Shown here in pieces: positions 1 to 5,932 of a stretch of DNA of 7,302 bases. Under the pieces are notes generated by a model. It worked only from the letters and a program-made list of their open reading frames with translations, ran no database searches and was not told the origin of the DNA. Every line of letters starts with the position of its first letter. Positions within the stretch are counted from its first letter, which is position 1. The translations under genes were made by a program, and so were the position numbers. Source of the stretch: JBHIER01 sp046760705 [NCBI: bacterium] (GTDB lineage Bacteria; JBHIER01; G020348925); NCBI GenBank assembly GCA_046760705.1, contig JBHIER010000163.1, positions 1 through 7,302 on the forward strand, read 5' to 3'.

Positions 1-104
1 AAAAAAAGAGCACATGCCCAAGAGCCATCAGATGCACAGCCGCATAAGGATTCCACGATGTACCTGGTCGAAGAATCCCTTAGTTCCGGCCCAAAAACAC
101 GACT

Positions 105-121
105 GCCTGTGGCAGACAGGC
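105..121. repeat. Short perfect inverted repeat (6-bp arms, 5-nt loop)
   Basis: GCCTGT at 105-110 and ACAGGC at 116-121 are exact reverse complements around the loop GGCAG. It has no T-tract immediately downstream, so it is not a classical terminator. It could be a protein-binding site or a remnant of a small dispersed palindromic repeat. A 6-bp palindrome can arise by chance. Confidence 0.35.
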
Positions 122-166
122 CGAAATGACACACTTAGCGGTCTCGGACAGATACTAAGAAACCCC

Positions 167-192
167 ACACTTTTTCATTCTGACACTTTTTT
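167..192. repeat. T-rich direct repeat, ACACTTTTT twice with 16-bp period
   Basis: ACACTTTTT occurs at 167-175 and again at 183-191, where it continues with a further T at 192. The starts are 16 bases apart, about one and a half helical turns. A looser relative (ACACACTT) is at 129-136. The copies lie roughly 160-190 bases upstream of the propeller gene start, so they could be regulator sites or part of an AT-rich upstream element. This is only an observation of repetition; no regulator is known to me for it. Confidence 0.25.
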
Positions 193-280
193 CGTGACAG
201 TTGGACTTCTTCTTATTATCTTTGATGGGCATGAATGAGAAGGCACAGAAGCAAAGTCGGACGTATGGCAGTCGTATCAG

Positions 281-309
281 TTACTGTGGATCACATTAAA
301 GAGTATAAT
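281..309 (+). promoter_or_regulatory. Possible sigma-70-type promoter for the propeller gene
   Basis: A perfect -10 hexamer TATAAT lies at 304-309. With a 17-base spacer, the -35 position is TTACTG at 281-286, which matches the TTGACA consensus only in the first two bases. Transcription would start near 316, giving a leader of about 37 bases before the ATG at 353 and leaving room for its AGGAGG ribosome binding site. The -10 match and the geometry support it; the weak -35 and unknown host sigma factor argue for caution. Confidence 0.35.
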
Positions 310-340
310 CGCACAAATGCACAATGGGAAAAGCAGAATA

Positions 341-346
341 AGGAGG
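341..346 (+). promoter_or_regulatory. Ribosome binding site that fixes the propeller gene start
   Basis: AGGAGG lies 6 bases before the ATG at 353. It is a near-perfect Shine-Dalgarno sequence and decides against the longer in-frame start at 317, which would also put extra polar residues in front of the signal peptide. Confidence 0.8.
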
Positions 347-352
347 ACCAAA

Positions 353-2506
353 ATGTGGAATATACGATCAGGCATAATTGTACTTTTGCTGATTGCCCTC
401 AGCGCTCCGTCGCTCCTCTGGCCGTGCGATCGGGAGAAAAAACGGTGGAGTGGCCCATGCGCTTCGGAATCATTCTCTAAGGCGGAGTACCTCAATGCAG
501 CCTGGGGATTTCCCATCAGTGTCGTCGGAGTGAGCGGATACAACTCTGACTGCAAACCCTCTCTAACGGCTGACGGGCGATACATGTACTTCATCGCCCA
601 TATCAATAACGGACCACCTTACGATGATGTACACTATGGTAGCGGTTTTAATGTCTACGTAGCCCGATGGACCGGTGCGGCCTGGGATTCGGTCAGAAAT
701 GTTGGGTCGAACATCAACCCGGCCAGCTACGCCTGCATCTCCCCGGACGGCAAGACCCTCTTTTACACGAAGGGGAACAAGATCTGGATGTCCACCCACG
801 ATGGAGTGGAGTGGATGCCCGGGGAAAAACTTCCGTATCCTGTGAATGATCCGGACCCGAAGGCGAAAGATATCGCTCCCTTCGTCTCCGCGAATGGTAC
901 AGAGCTCTATTTCGCCTCCGATAGATTGGGAGGGTTCGGTATGAGGGACATTTACGTGGTTCGCTGGAACGGAACCACCTTTGACTCGCTCACCAACCTT
1001 GGCCCCGGGGTGAATACTGAGGGGAGCGAGACCCACCCCGCTGTCAGTCCAGACAGGCAGAGGCTCTATTTTTCAGACTTTGGGGGTGGTGGACCGAGGC
1101 CCGATTACGGGGATGCCGACCTCTACGTCTCGGAGTGGACCGGCACGGAGTGGGGTGAGGCCGCCCTAGTGAGTGCCCCGATCAATACCGATTTGCCCCT
1201 CTGTTCGTGCTTTCCCACGGCCGATGGGGGGCTCTATGTAGCCAGCGAAGTCTCCGAGGGCGGTTTCGGAGAGGAGGATATCTGGTTTGTGGAGAACGAG
1301 GAGATGGCCAATTCAGGAGCGCAATCAATGACGCCTTCGGATTCTGGCTGGCACAACACCGGTGAGCTGCCCGGGGCCTGGTACGTCCACTCTCTTATCG
1401 AAGCCGGACCGGGGACCCTCTATGCGGGGACAGCCCCTGAGGGCGACGTCTTCAAATCTGTGGACTGGGGCGAAACGTGGACGAATACCTCTAATCTGGC
1501 AGGGGCCAGTCTGGGAGAGGCCAGCCGGGTCTATTCGCTCCTCCGGACGAGGGAGGGCACCATCTATGCAGGGACCTATCCCCACGGAGATGTCTTCAAG
1601 ACGACCGACGGTGGCGCGACTTGGGCAAACACTGCGGACCTACCCGGCGCAACGGCCGTGAGGGCGCTGCTGCAGATGCAAAATGGGTCAATAGTGGCCG
1701 GAACATCTCCGGACATCGACGGCTTTGGCCAGATGTTCCGCACAATAAACGGTGGCCAATCCTGGCTGAAACTGGCGGATGTGCCTCAAGTGTCGGGTGG
1801 TATTTTCGCCCTGTTCGAGCCGGATAAAGGCGTCCTTTTCGCCGGAGGGAGGATGTACGGAGACATCTTTTACGTATCGCCCAACGGTGGTCAAAATTGG
1901 AACATCGTCAATCTGCCCTACGATGATGCCCACGTTACTCTCGGCAATATCTATTTCTTTACCCGAACCTCAGACGGGACGATCTGGACAGGGGGTTGGG
2001 CTCACGGACCCCAGGGCATCCTGCTCCGATCAACCGACAATGGGATCACCTGGGACACAACAGGTACGATCAAGAACGGCGAGATGACCGTAGCCCGGGT
2101 ATTTGACCTGGTCGAAGCTAAAGACAGCACCCTCTACATCGGGTTTCACCCCGGCTCTGACAGCGTCGTATTCAAGTCCACAGATCACGGTCAGACATGG
2201 TCAAAGGACGGGGCACTTGATGGAGCCAGAGAGGCACTCTGCTTACTGAGAGCCAGTGACGGGACGATCTTCGCCGGCACGACCCCCAACAGCGATGTCT
2301 TCAGAAAATTCACCAATGCCAAGGGCGATGTGAACAACGACGGGATCGTAAATGTGATTGATGTGATACGGACGGTGAATTTTATCCTTCAACCTGGTCT
2401 TCCTCCAATTCCCTCGGAGCTATGGGCTGCGGACTTGGACGGCAATGGCATTATTAACGTACTTGATGTGGTGAATATAGTCAACGTCATTCTCGGGAGT
2501 CCATAA
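353..2506 (+). CDS. Secreted double-propeller protein: PD40 (TolB-like) repeats, Asp-box repeats, C-terminal dockerin
   Basis: This encodes a 717-residue exported protein with no catalytic motif that I recognise. Residues 1-24 form a signal-peptide-like segment (short basic start, then a long hydrophobic run). Residues about 60-320 carry roughly five PD40/TolB-like propeller repeats, beginning near N64, S125, D173, T227 and D280, with cores such as SPDGKTLFY and DIYVVRW. Residues about 335-655 carry six Asp-box (BNR/sortilin-like) turns beginning at F367, F415, F462, Y507, L558 and F607, for example FKTTDGGATW, spaced 45-51 residues apart. Each follows an AGT-type strand, and a seventh strand (IFAGT) closes the set. 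Residues 657-717 are a dockerin type I-like pair of Ca-binding loops (D659-D670 and D694-D705). The ATG at 353 is chosen because AGGAGG sits at 341-346; the in-frame ATG at 317 lacks such a site. Such propellers usually mediate binding or scaffolding at the cell surface; the ligand cannot be told. Domain calls are firm, function is open. Confidence 0.93.
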   Translation: MWNIRSGIIVLLLIALSAPSLLWPCDREKKRWSGPCASESFSKAEYLNAAWGFPISVVGVSGYNSDCKPSLTADGRYMYFIAHINNGPPYDDVHYGSGFNVYVARWTGAAWDSVRNVGSNINPASYACISPDGKTLFYTKGNKIWMSTHDGVEWMPGEKLPYPVNDPDPKAKDIAPFVSANGTELYFASDRLGGFGMRDIYVVRWNGTTFDSLTNLGPGVNTEGSETHPAVSPDRQRLYFSDFGGGGPRPDYGDADLYVSEWTGTEWGEAALVSAPINTDLPLCSCFPTADGGLYVASEVSEGGFGEEDIWFVENEEMANSGAQSMTPSDSGWHNTGELPGAWYVHSLIEAGPGTLYAGTAPEGDVFKSVDWGETWTNTSNLAGASLGEASRVYSLLRTREGTIYAGTYPHGDVFKTTDGGATWANTADLPGATAVRALLQMQNGSIVAGTSPDIDGFGQMFRTINGGQSWLKLADVPQVSGGIFALFEPDKGVLFAGGRMYGDIFYVSPNGGQNWNIVNLPYDDAHVTLGNIYFFTRTSDGTIWTGGWAHGPQGILLRSTDNGITWDTTGTIKNGEMTVARVFDLVEAKDSTLYIGFHPGSDSVVFKSTDHGQTWSKDGALDGAREALCLLRASDGTIFAGTTPNSDVFRKFTNAKGDVNNDGIVNVIDVIRTVNFILQPGLPPIPSELWAADLDGNGIINVLDVVNIVNVILGSP

Positions 2507-2622
2507 CCTGGAGTATGAGCCACAGAGAGCTTTGAAATGTTGGAGTGTTGGAGTATTGGTGTATTGATACTCCAACTTTCCAACACTCCAATTTGTCCTC
2601 CGTGTTTAGGTGTTGAAACGAT
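2507..2622. repeat. Intergenic palindromic element built of 8-base units
   Basis: Positions 2538-2593 can be read as seven consecutive octamers: TGTTGGAG, TGTTGGAG, TATTGGTG, TATTGATA, CTCCAACT, TTCCAACA, CTCCAATT. The first half (TTGGAG-rich) and second half (CTCCAA-rich) are inverted relative to each other. TTGGAGTGTTGG (2540-2551) is an exact reverse complement of CCAACACTCCAA (2580-2591), and GTTGGAGTAT (2547-2556) of ATACTCCAAC (2567-2576). The outer and inner pairings combine into a 17-bp stem with an 8-base bulge, one octamer unit. The flanks (GCCACAGAGAGC on the left, GTCCTCCGTGTTTAGGTG on the right) resemble CACAGAG/CTCCGTG-type intergenic repeats I recall from environmental genomes. 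It could serve as an RNA 3'-end structure, but no T-tract follows it. Confidence 0.65.
2608..2612 (+). promoter_or_regulatory. Likely ribosome binding site of the Nudix-like gene, inside the repeat flank
   Basis: AGGTG at 2608-2612 lies 10 bases before the ATG at 2623. It is the only purine-rich Shine-Dalgarno-like sequence in range, and it falls in the right flank of the palindromic element, so the element may supply the translation signal. Confidence 0.45.
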
Positions 2623-3243
2623 ATGAAAGAACAGGAAGAGATTCTCGTCTTTCCGGCATCACTGTTGAAAGATCTGGGATATTTTCACGGATTCAGTGAT
2701 GAGGTGGGGAGATACATTGACCGCATAACCGAGGCGGCCAGATTTGTCTTTCGCCAATCGGCGGAGGGAGATCCTTCCCTGAAACAGATTATACCTTATG
2801 CCCTGTTGCGACATAATGAGGCAATTTTCAGATACAAACGGACTCGCAGAGGTGAGGAAGACCGGCTTCACGCCAAGTACTCCATCGGCGTAGGCGGCCA
2901 CATCAACCCCTCCGATAAGTTCGACCTCTTTGCGGCCACAAAACCTGTCATCGAAATGGCAATGGAACGGGAGGTGGCCGAAGAAGTTATAATAGATACC
3001 GCATACTCCGCCAAGTGTGTGGGACTGCTCAACGACGATTCCAATGACGTGGGCCGGGTCCACTTCGGCCTCGTCTACGAGCTTGAGTTGGACGAACCGA
3101 AGGCAACAATCAGGGAAAAGGGATCATTGGTCCGAGGGGAATTTATTGATGTCAGGCATCTCGCAGCAGAATTCGATCTGTATGAAACCTGGTCTCAGAT
3201 ATTAATAGAATCCCTCCTGGGCCCTCCCGATTTTTCAGGATAA
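2623..3243 (+). CDS. Nudix-superfamily (MutT-like) predicted phosphohydrolase
   Basis: This is a 206-residue soluble protein without signal peptide or membrane segment, so it should be cytosolic. The central region (about residues 87-160) reads as a Nudix fold. GVGGHIN at 89-95 is the glycine-rich start of the Nudix box, and REVAEEV at 116-122 matches the catalytic helix REUxEE, with E117, E120 and E121 in place as metal ligands. The spacing between glycine and helix is longer than the canonical GX5EX7REUXEEXGU, and the closing glycine is replaced by isoleucine. This resembles the family I remember as COG4112 (predicted MutT-like phosphoesterases). Nudix enzymes hydrolyse nucleoside diphosphates linked to another group; the substrate here is unknown. 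It follows the palindromic element and ends 41 bases before the peptidase gene, so it could share a transcript with it, though the products act in different compartments. Nudix membership is fairly sure; specificity is not. Confidence 0.85.
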   Translation: MKEQEEILVFPASLLKDLGYFHGFSDEVGRYIDRITEAARFVFRQSAEGDPSLKQIIPYALLRHNEAIFRYKRTRRGEEDRLHAKYSIGVGGHINPSDKFDLFAATKPVIEMAMEREVAEEVIIDTAYSAKCVGLLNDDSNDVGRVHFGLVYELELDEPKATIREKGSLVRGEFIDVRHLAAEFDLYETWSQILIESLLGPPDFSG

Positions 3244-3284
3244 AAGACGAAGGCGCTCATTTCTAACCCGGGAGTTGGGTCAAG

Positions 3285-4829
3285 ATGCTTGTCGGATTGA
3301 CAATCGTGTGTGTTATCACTTGGCTTGTGTCTGGATTTGCCAGCGCTGATGAGATTCAAACGGTAGCTACCAAATTGATGGAGCGGGTGGCGCAATATTC
3401 GATCCGCCACCCTGATCAACCTGGCAGTCGCACCGAATGGATAGATGGCTGGGCTGGTACCCCTTTTCTAATCCGCACCTATCCGGAGGCGACACACGCT
3501 TATTACGTTGTCCCGGTCTTCAATAGCAGTGACAAGATTACGTCCCTCATCGGCATCGATGCTGAAACCTCCGAGTGGCAGTGGTACACCCGACAATACA
3601 CCTACGACACATTCCCCCCTGTTTGCAGAGCCGATGCTCTCGCAGCGATGGAACATTCTCTTCAAAAAAGAGGCATCACTGCCCAGCTCTCTCCTCCGAT
3701 TCTGATCAGCACGCCTGATATGAGGATGTATTGGTGGTCTGTTGTTTATCCTCCAGGTGAAGGGGTCAGAGAGGTCTTCGTGTGTTCAAACAACTCCCAA
3801 AGGGTGTATACTGACTTAGAGAGGAAGGAAGCTCTTAATAAGAAGGGTGATCCAAAGGGGTCGTCAGCCTCATACAAGCCAAAAAGGAGTAAATTGATCC
3901 ACCACAATTTACCGGATGCCCACGACATTACAGACCTACCGTATCATTCTCAGGAAACGGACTGGTATTGTGGGGAGGCGGCGTTGCAGATGATTTTTGA
4001 TTATTACGGTCCTCTCATCAGCCAGGAGGATATTGGCGATGTAGCCGACGAGTCCGCCGGGTCTGGAACGTATCCCGATAATCTCCGGCGGGCGGCACAC
4101 TTCAGCTCTTGGAGCACGGCCGTACAGAACCCGGATCTCCGAGGCTATCCGGAAAGGGATCTTGGCTATGGGGCGTTCGAATACGAGTGGTCATATTCGT
4201 CCCAGTATCCAAACAGATACACCGACTTGAAACATCTCGTATCCCAGGATTTTCCTGTACTCATTTTGGCGCAGAACCATTACCTGGTAGTGAAGGGATA
4301 CAATGACAGTTTAGATGTGTTCATGGTACACGACCCCTGGCCGAGCTATGGACCGGACGTCTCTGTCCGTCAATCTTTTTTGGTTGATCATCGCTGGGTT
4401 GGCAGTGACAGATGGGGTCTCTTTGTGTCACCGTGGTCCGTTGACGTTGATGCGCCGGATCTTGTGGTTCAAGATGGAAAGTTCACCGTCGATGTTACGG
4501 TAACCTATGTTGCTCCTCCACCTTTTGGAGATGAATATTATCCTCTCAGTGTGCCACTGGCATCTATTATATTGCCCTCGCGTTTTACACTTGCTGGCGG
4601 AATTCCGACAAAAGGACTACCATCACTCTTGGTCCCCGGTGCGTCAGAAAAGGTATCTTGGCGCGTGAAAGCCCTCGACCGAGTCTCACCCCGCGACACC
4701 ATTGCTGTCTCAGTTCGCGGGTTCATCAGGGGCCGCTCACGTTCCTACTTCCTTCTCTACCAGGATTGGATTGGGGGCGTGGGCTTGGGATACGCTGGCC
4801 ACAGCGACCAATGTTTTCCTGTGCGATGA
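3285..4829 (+). CDS. Secreted C39-family-like cysteine peptidase, N-terminal part of a frameshifted gene
   Basis: Residues 1-21 are a signal peptide ending in an AxA site (FASA before D22), although the n-region has no basic residue. Residues about 22-170 form a mixed region that may be a propeptide or accessory domain. Residues about 215-370 are a papain-like peptidase C39-type domain: PYHSQ with Q223 as likely oxyanion-hole residue, WYCGEAALQMI with nucleophile C229, NHYLVVKGY with H332, and HDPW with D350. From about 380 a beta-rich, Ig-like region begins. The start is secure: GGGAG at 3270-3274 is well placed, and an in-frame stop at 3264-3266 lies just upstream. The last 18 or so residues (after DWIG) look like out-of-frame reading, because the protein continues in the next frame after a GGGGG run at 4773-4777. 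The corrected product is 877 residues. C39-type enzymes often cleave after double glycine in bacteriocin export, but secreted C39_2-like proteins such as this have mostly unknown substrates. No ABC transporter part is present. Confidence 0.88.
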   Translation: MLVGLTIVCVITWLVSGFASADEIQTVATKLMERVAQYSIRHPDQPGSRTEWIDGWAGTPFLIRTYPEATHAYYVVPVFNSSDKITSLIGIDAETSEWQWYTRQYTYDTFPPVCRADALAAMEHSLQKRGITAQLSPPILISTPDMRMYWWSVVYPPGEGVREVFVCSNNSQRVYTDLERKEALNKKGDPKGSSASYKPKRSKLIHHNLPDAHDITDLPYHSQETDWYCGEAALQMIFDYYGPLISQEDIGDVADESAGSGTYPDNLRRAAHFSSWSTAVQNPDLRGYPERDLGYGAFEYEWSYSSQYPNRYTDLKHLVSQDFPVLILAQNHYLVVKGYNDSLDVFMVHDPWPSYGPDVSVRQSFLVDHRWVGSDRWGLFVSPWSVDVDAPDLVVQDGKFTVDVTVTYVAPPPFGDEYYPLSVPLASIILPSRFTLAGGIPTKGLPSLLVPGASEKVSWRVKALDRVSPRDTIAVSVRGFIRGRSRSYFLLYQDWIGGVGLGYAGHSDQCFPVR

Positions 4830-5919
4830 CTATTTAATCGACGATGACACTGAAGGAGAAAGCTGGGGCAATGGCGATGGGGTCATTGATGCCGGGGAAG
4901 TGATCGAACTCTCGGTGAGAGTAAGATATATCGGTGAGATACCTGCCACTCAGGTGTACGGTCTTCTCTCAATCTCTCGAGCCAATCCACATATTGAGCT
5001 TTTGGATAGCCTGGCGGCCTTTGGTGATGCCTTCGGAGATACGACGCTGATGTGTCGTAACAGTTTCAGATTTGCCGTTTCCGAATGGTGTTCGGAAGAC
5101 CACTTAATAGAATTCACATTAGAAATCACCGATTCAGCCGGAAACACCTGGGAGGAGAGTTTGGAAGTGTTTGTCAATTCTGCGACAGATATCGTCTGCA
5201 ATGGTGATTTCTCCAGCGGTGACATATCCTGCTGGTCATTCTACCACACTTCATATACTCCGGTGCCCACCTGGAATGTGGTTGATGACCCAGAGATGGG
5301 TCAGGCATTGAAAATAACCAGAAGCGACCCCGAACCTTGGGAATGGGCTCGTTCGTCGTTGGTTCAGACCCTACATGACGCAGATCTCTCTGATCCGCTT
5401 CTACTTCTTTCCTTCGATGTCAAAGTCTCTTATCAGAATCCCAGTTGTAGTGAATATTGGTGGTATGGTTTTCCGGCAAGTTTTTTTCTCCGATACGAGG
5501 ACACCATGGGAGAGTATTACGATCTCAGGCGGAGTTTCTACTACTTTGGGTGGAGTCCAGACCCTTTAGCGGAAAAAATTGCTCAGGACACCTGGGTGCA
5601 TCGGGTATACGATTTGACTTTTTTAGCGCCTTCTGCTGCTGAATTCACACAGATAAAACTGTTTTGTGATGGCTATGGTTGGGATGTTTCCTTCGACAAC
5701 GTTGAGATTTTACTGGCCGAGCCTGGGAGGGCAAAAGGTGACATTAATGGAGACAGGTACGTGAACGTGTTGGACGTGGTTCTTGCAGCAAAAATCGTGA
5801 TAGGTACTTATCGCCCCACGGCCGTAGAACACTGGGCCGCAGATACCACCAATGACGGCCGGGTCGATGTGGCCGATGTGGTGGGCATTGTCAATATTAT
5901 TATCGGCACGTCACCATAA
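4702..5919 (+). CDS. C-terminal part of the frameshifted peptidase: Ig-like, jelly-roll-like and dockerin domains
   Basis: The open frame is 405 codons, but only the part from about 4778 onward is likely genuine; the first 25 residues or so are the shadow of the upstream frame. Fragment residues 40-160 contain DYLIDDDTEGES and GNGDGVIDAGE followed by beta-strands, a pattern seen in Ig-like or CARDB-like domains of large secreted peptidases. Residues about 166-340 start with CNGDFSSGDISCW and end with SFDNVEILL, a pattern typical of CBM4/9-like jelly-roll domains that bind carbohydrate or protein. Residues 345-405 are a dockerin-like pair of loops (DINGDRYVNVLD and DTTNDGRVDVAD) ending in GTSP. 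No signal peptide and no good ribosome binding site precede 4702, so independent translation is unlikely. If one G is removed from 4773-4777, this part becomes residues about 498-877 of the peptidase. The alternative is a real split or decayed gene, or ribosomal frameshifting. Confidence 0.8.
   Translation: MLSQFAGSSGAAHVPTSFSTRIGLGAWAWDTLATATNVFLCDDYLIDDDTEGESWGNGDGVIDAGEVIELSVRVRYIGEIPATQVYGLLSISRANPHIELLDSLAAFGDAFGDTTLMCRNSFRFAVSEWCSEDHLIEFTLEITDSAGNTWEESLEVFVNSATDIVCNGDFSSGDISCWSFYHTSYTPVPTWNVVDDPEMGQALKITRSDPEPWEWARSSLVQTLHDADLSDPLLLLSFDVKVSYQNPSCSEYWWYGFPASFFLRYEDTMGEYYDLRRSFYYFGWSPDPLAEKIAQDTWVHRVYDLTFLAPSAAEFTQIKLFCDGYGWDVSFDNVEILLAEPGRAKGDINGDRYVNVLDVVLAAKIVIGTYRPTAVEHWAADTTNDGRVDVADVVGIVNIIIGTSP
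4773..4777 (+). other. Frameshift site: GGGGG run joining the two peptidase frames
   Basis: Upstream the frame reads ...SYFLLYQDWIG; deleting one G continues it as AWAWDTLATATNVFLCDD into the second frame without interruption, and the total coding length becomes exactly 878 codons including stop. Without the deletion, the first frame stops at 4827-4829. A homopolymer is a typical place for an indel caused by sequencing or by replication slippage. Confidence 0.75.
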
Positions 5920-5923
5920 GGAG
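5917..5923 (+). promoter_or_regulatory. Ribosome binding site overlapping the peptidase stop codon; sets the GTG start
   Basis: TAAGGAG contains the stop codon TAA of the peptidase gene and a strong Shine-Dalgarno core. It lies 9 bases before GTG at 5933. This arrangement suggests translational coupling and supports the GTG start over the first in-frame ATG (6056), which would lose the signal peptide. Confidence 0.8.
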
Positions 5924-5932
5924 TTGATTCAA

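Larger units (their letters stand above)
1..352. other. Non-coding leader region upstream of the propeller gene
   Basis: No convincing gene was found here. Short open frames exist on the + strand (14-238 and 235-480), but their translations are low-complexity, lack recognisable domains, have no good ribosome binding site, and the second overlaps the real gene start. The stretch holds a small perfect palindrome (105-121), two T-rich direct repeats (167-192) and a TATAAT hexamer at 304-309. The end of an upstream gene is not visible. Confidence 0.6.

Noticed and set aside
14-238. 74-codon open frame on the + strand near the window start
   Set aside because: There is no ribosome binding site, no recognisable domain and an unlikely residue composition; it crosses the palindrome and the T-rich repeats.
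317-352. Longer start for the propeller gene at ATG 317
   Set aside because: AGGAGG at 341-346 is correctly spaced for ATG 353, and the extra 12 residues would place charged and polar residues before the signal peptide. It would also leave almost no leader if the TATAAT at 304-309 is used.
563-1036. 157-codon open frame on the - strand
   Set aside because: It lies opposite the PD40 repeats of the propeller gene and has no recognisable motif; it is a by-product of the codon pattern on the + strand.
2540-2591. Rho-independent terminator after the propeller gene
   Set aside because: The stem is long, but it is bulged, moderately AT-containing, and followed by only TTT and then a C-rich stretch. 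A termination role is possible but not supported enough to call it.
2538-2593. CRISPR array or simple tandem repeat
   Set aside because: The units are only 8 bases with no spacers, and they invert halfway. It is a palindrome, not an array.
4755-4829. Programmed ribosomal frameshifting at the peptidase gene
   Set aside because: Joining the frames needs a one-base forward shift (or two back). I see no Shine-Dalgarno-like stimulator or rare-codon/stop context right at the GGGGG run, so an indel is simpler. It remains only a remote possibility.
353-5919. Cellulosome gene cluster
   Set aside because: Dockerin-like tails are present, but no cohesin, scaffoldin or glycoside hydrolase is visible, and the tagged proteins are a propeller protein and a peptidase.
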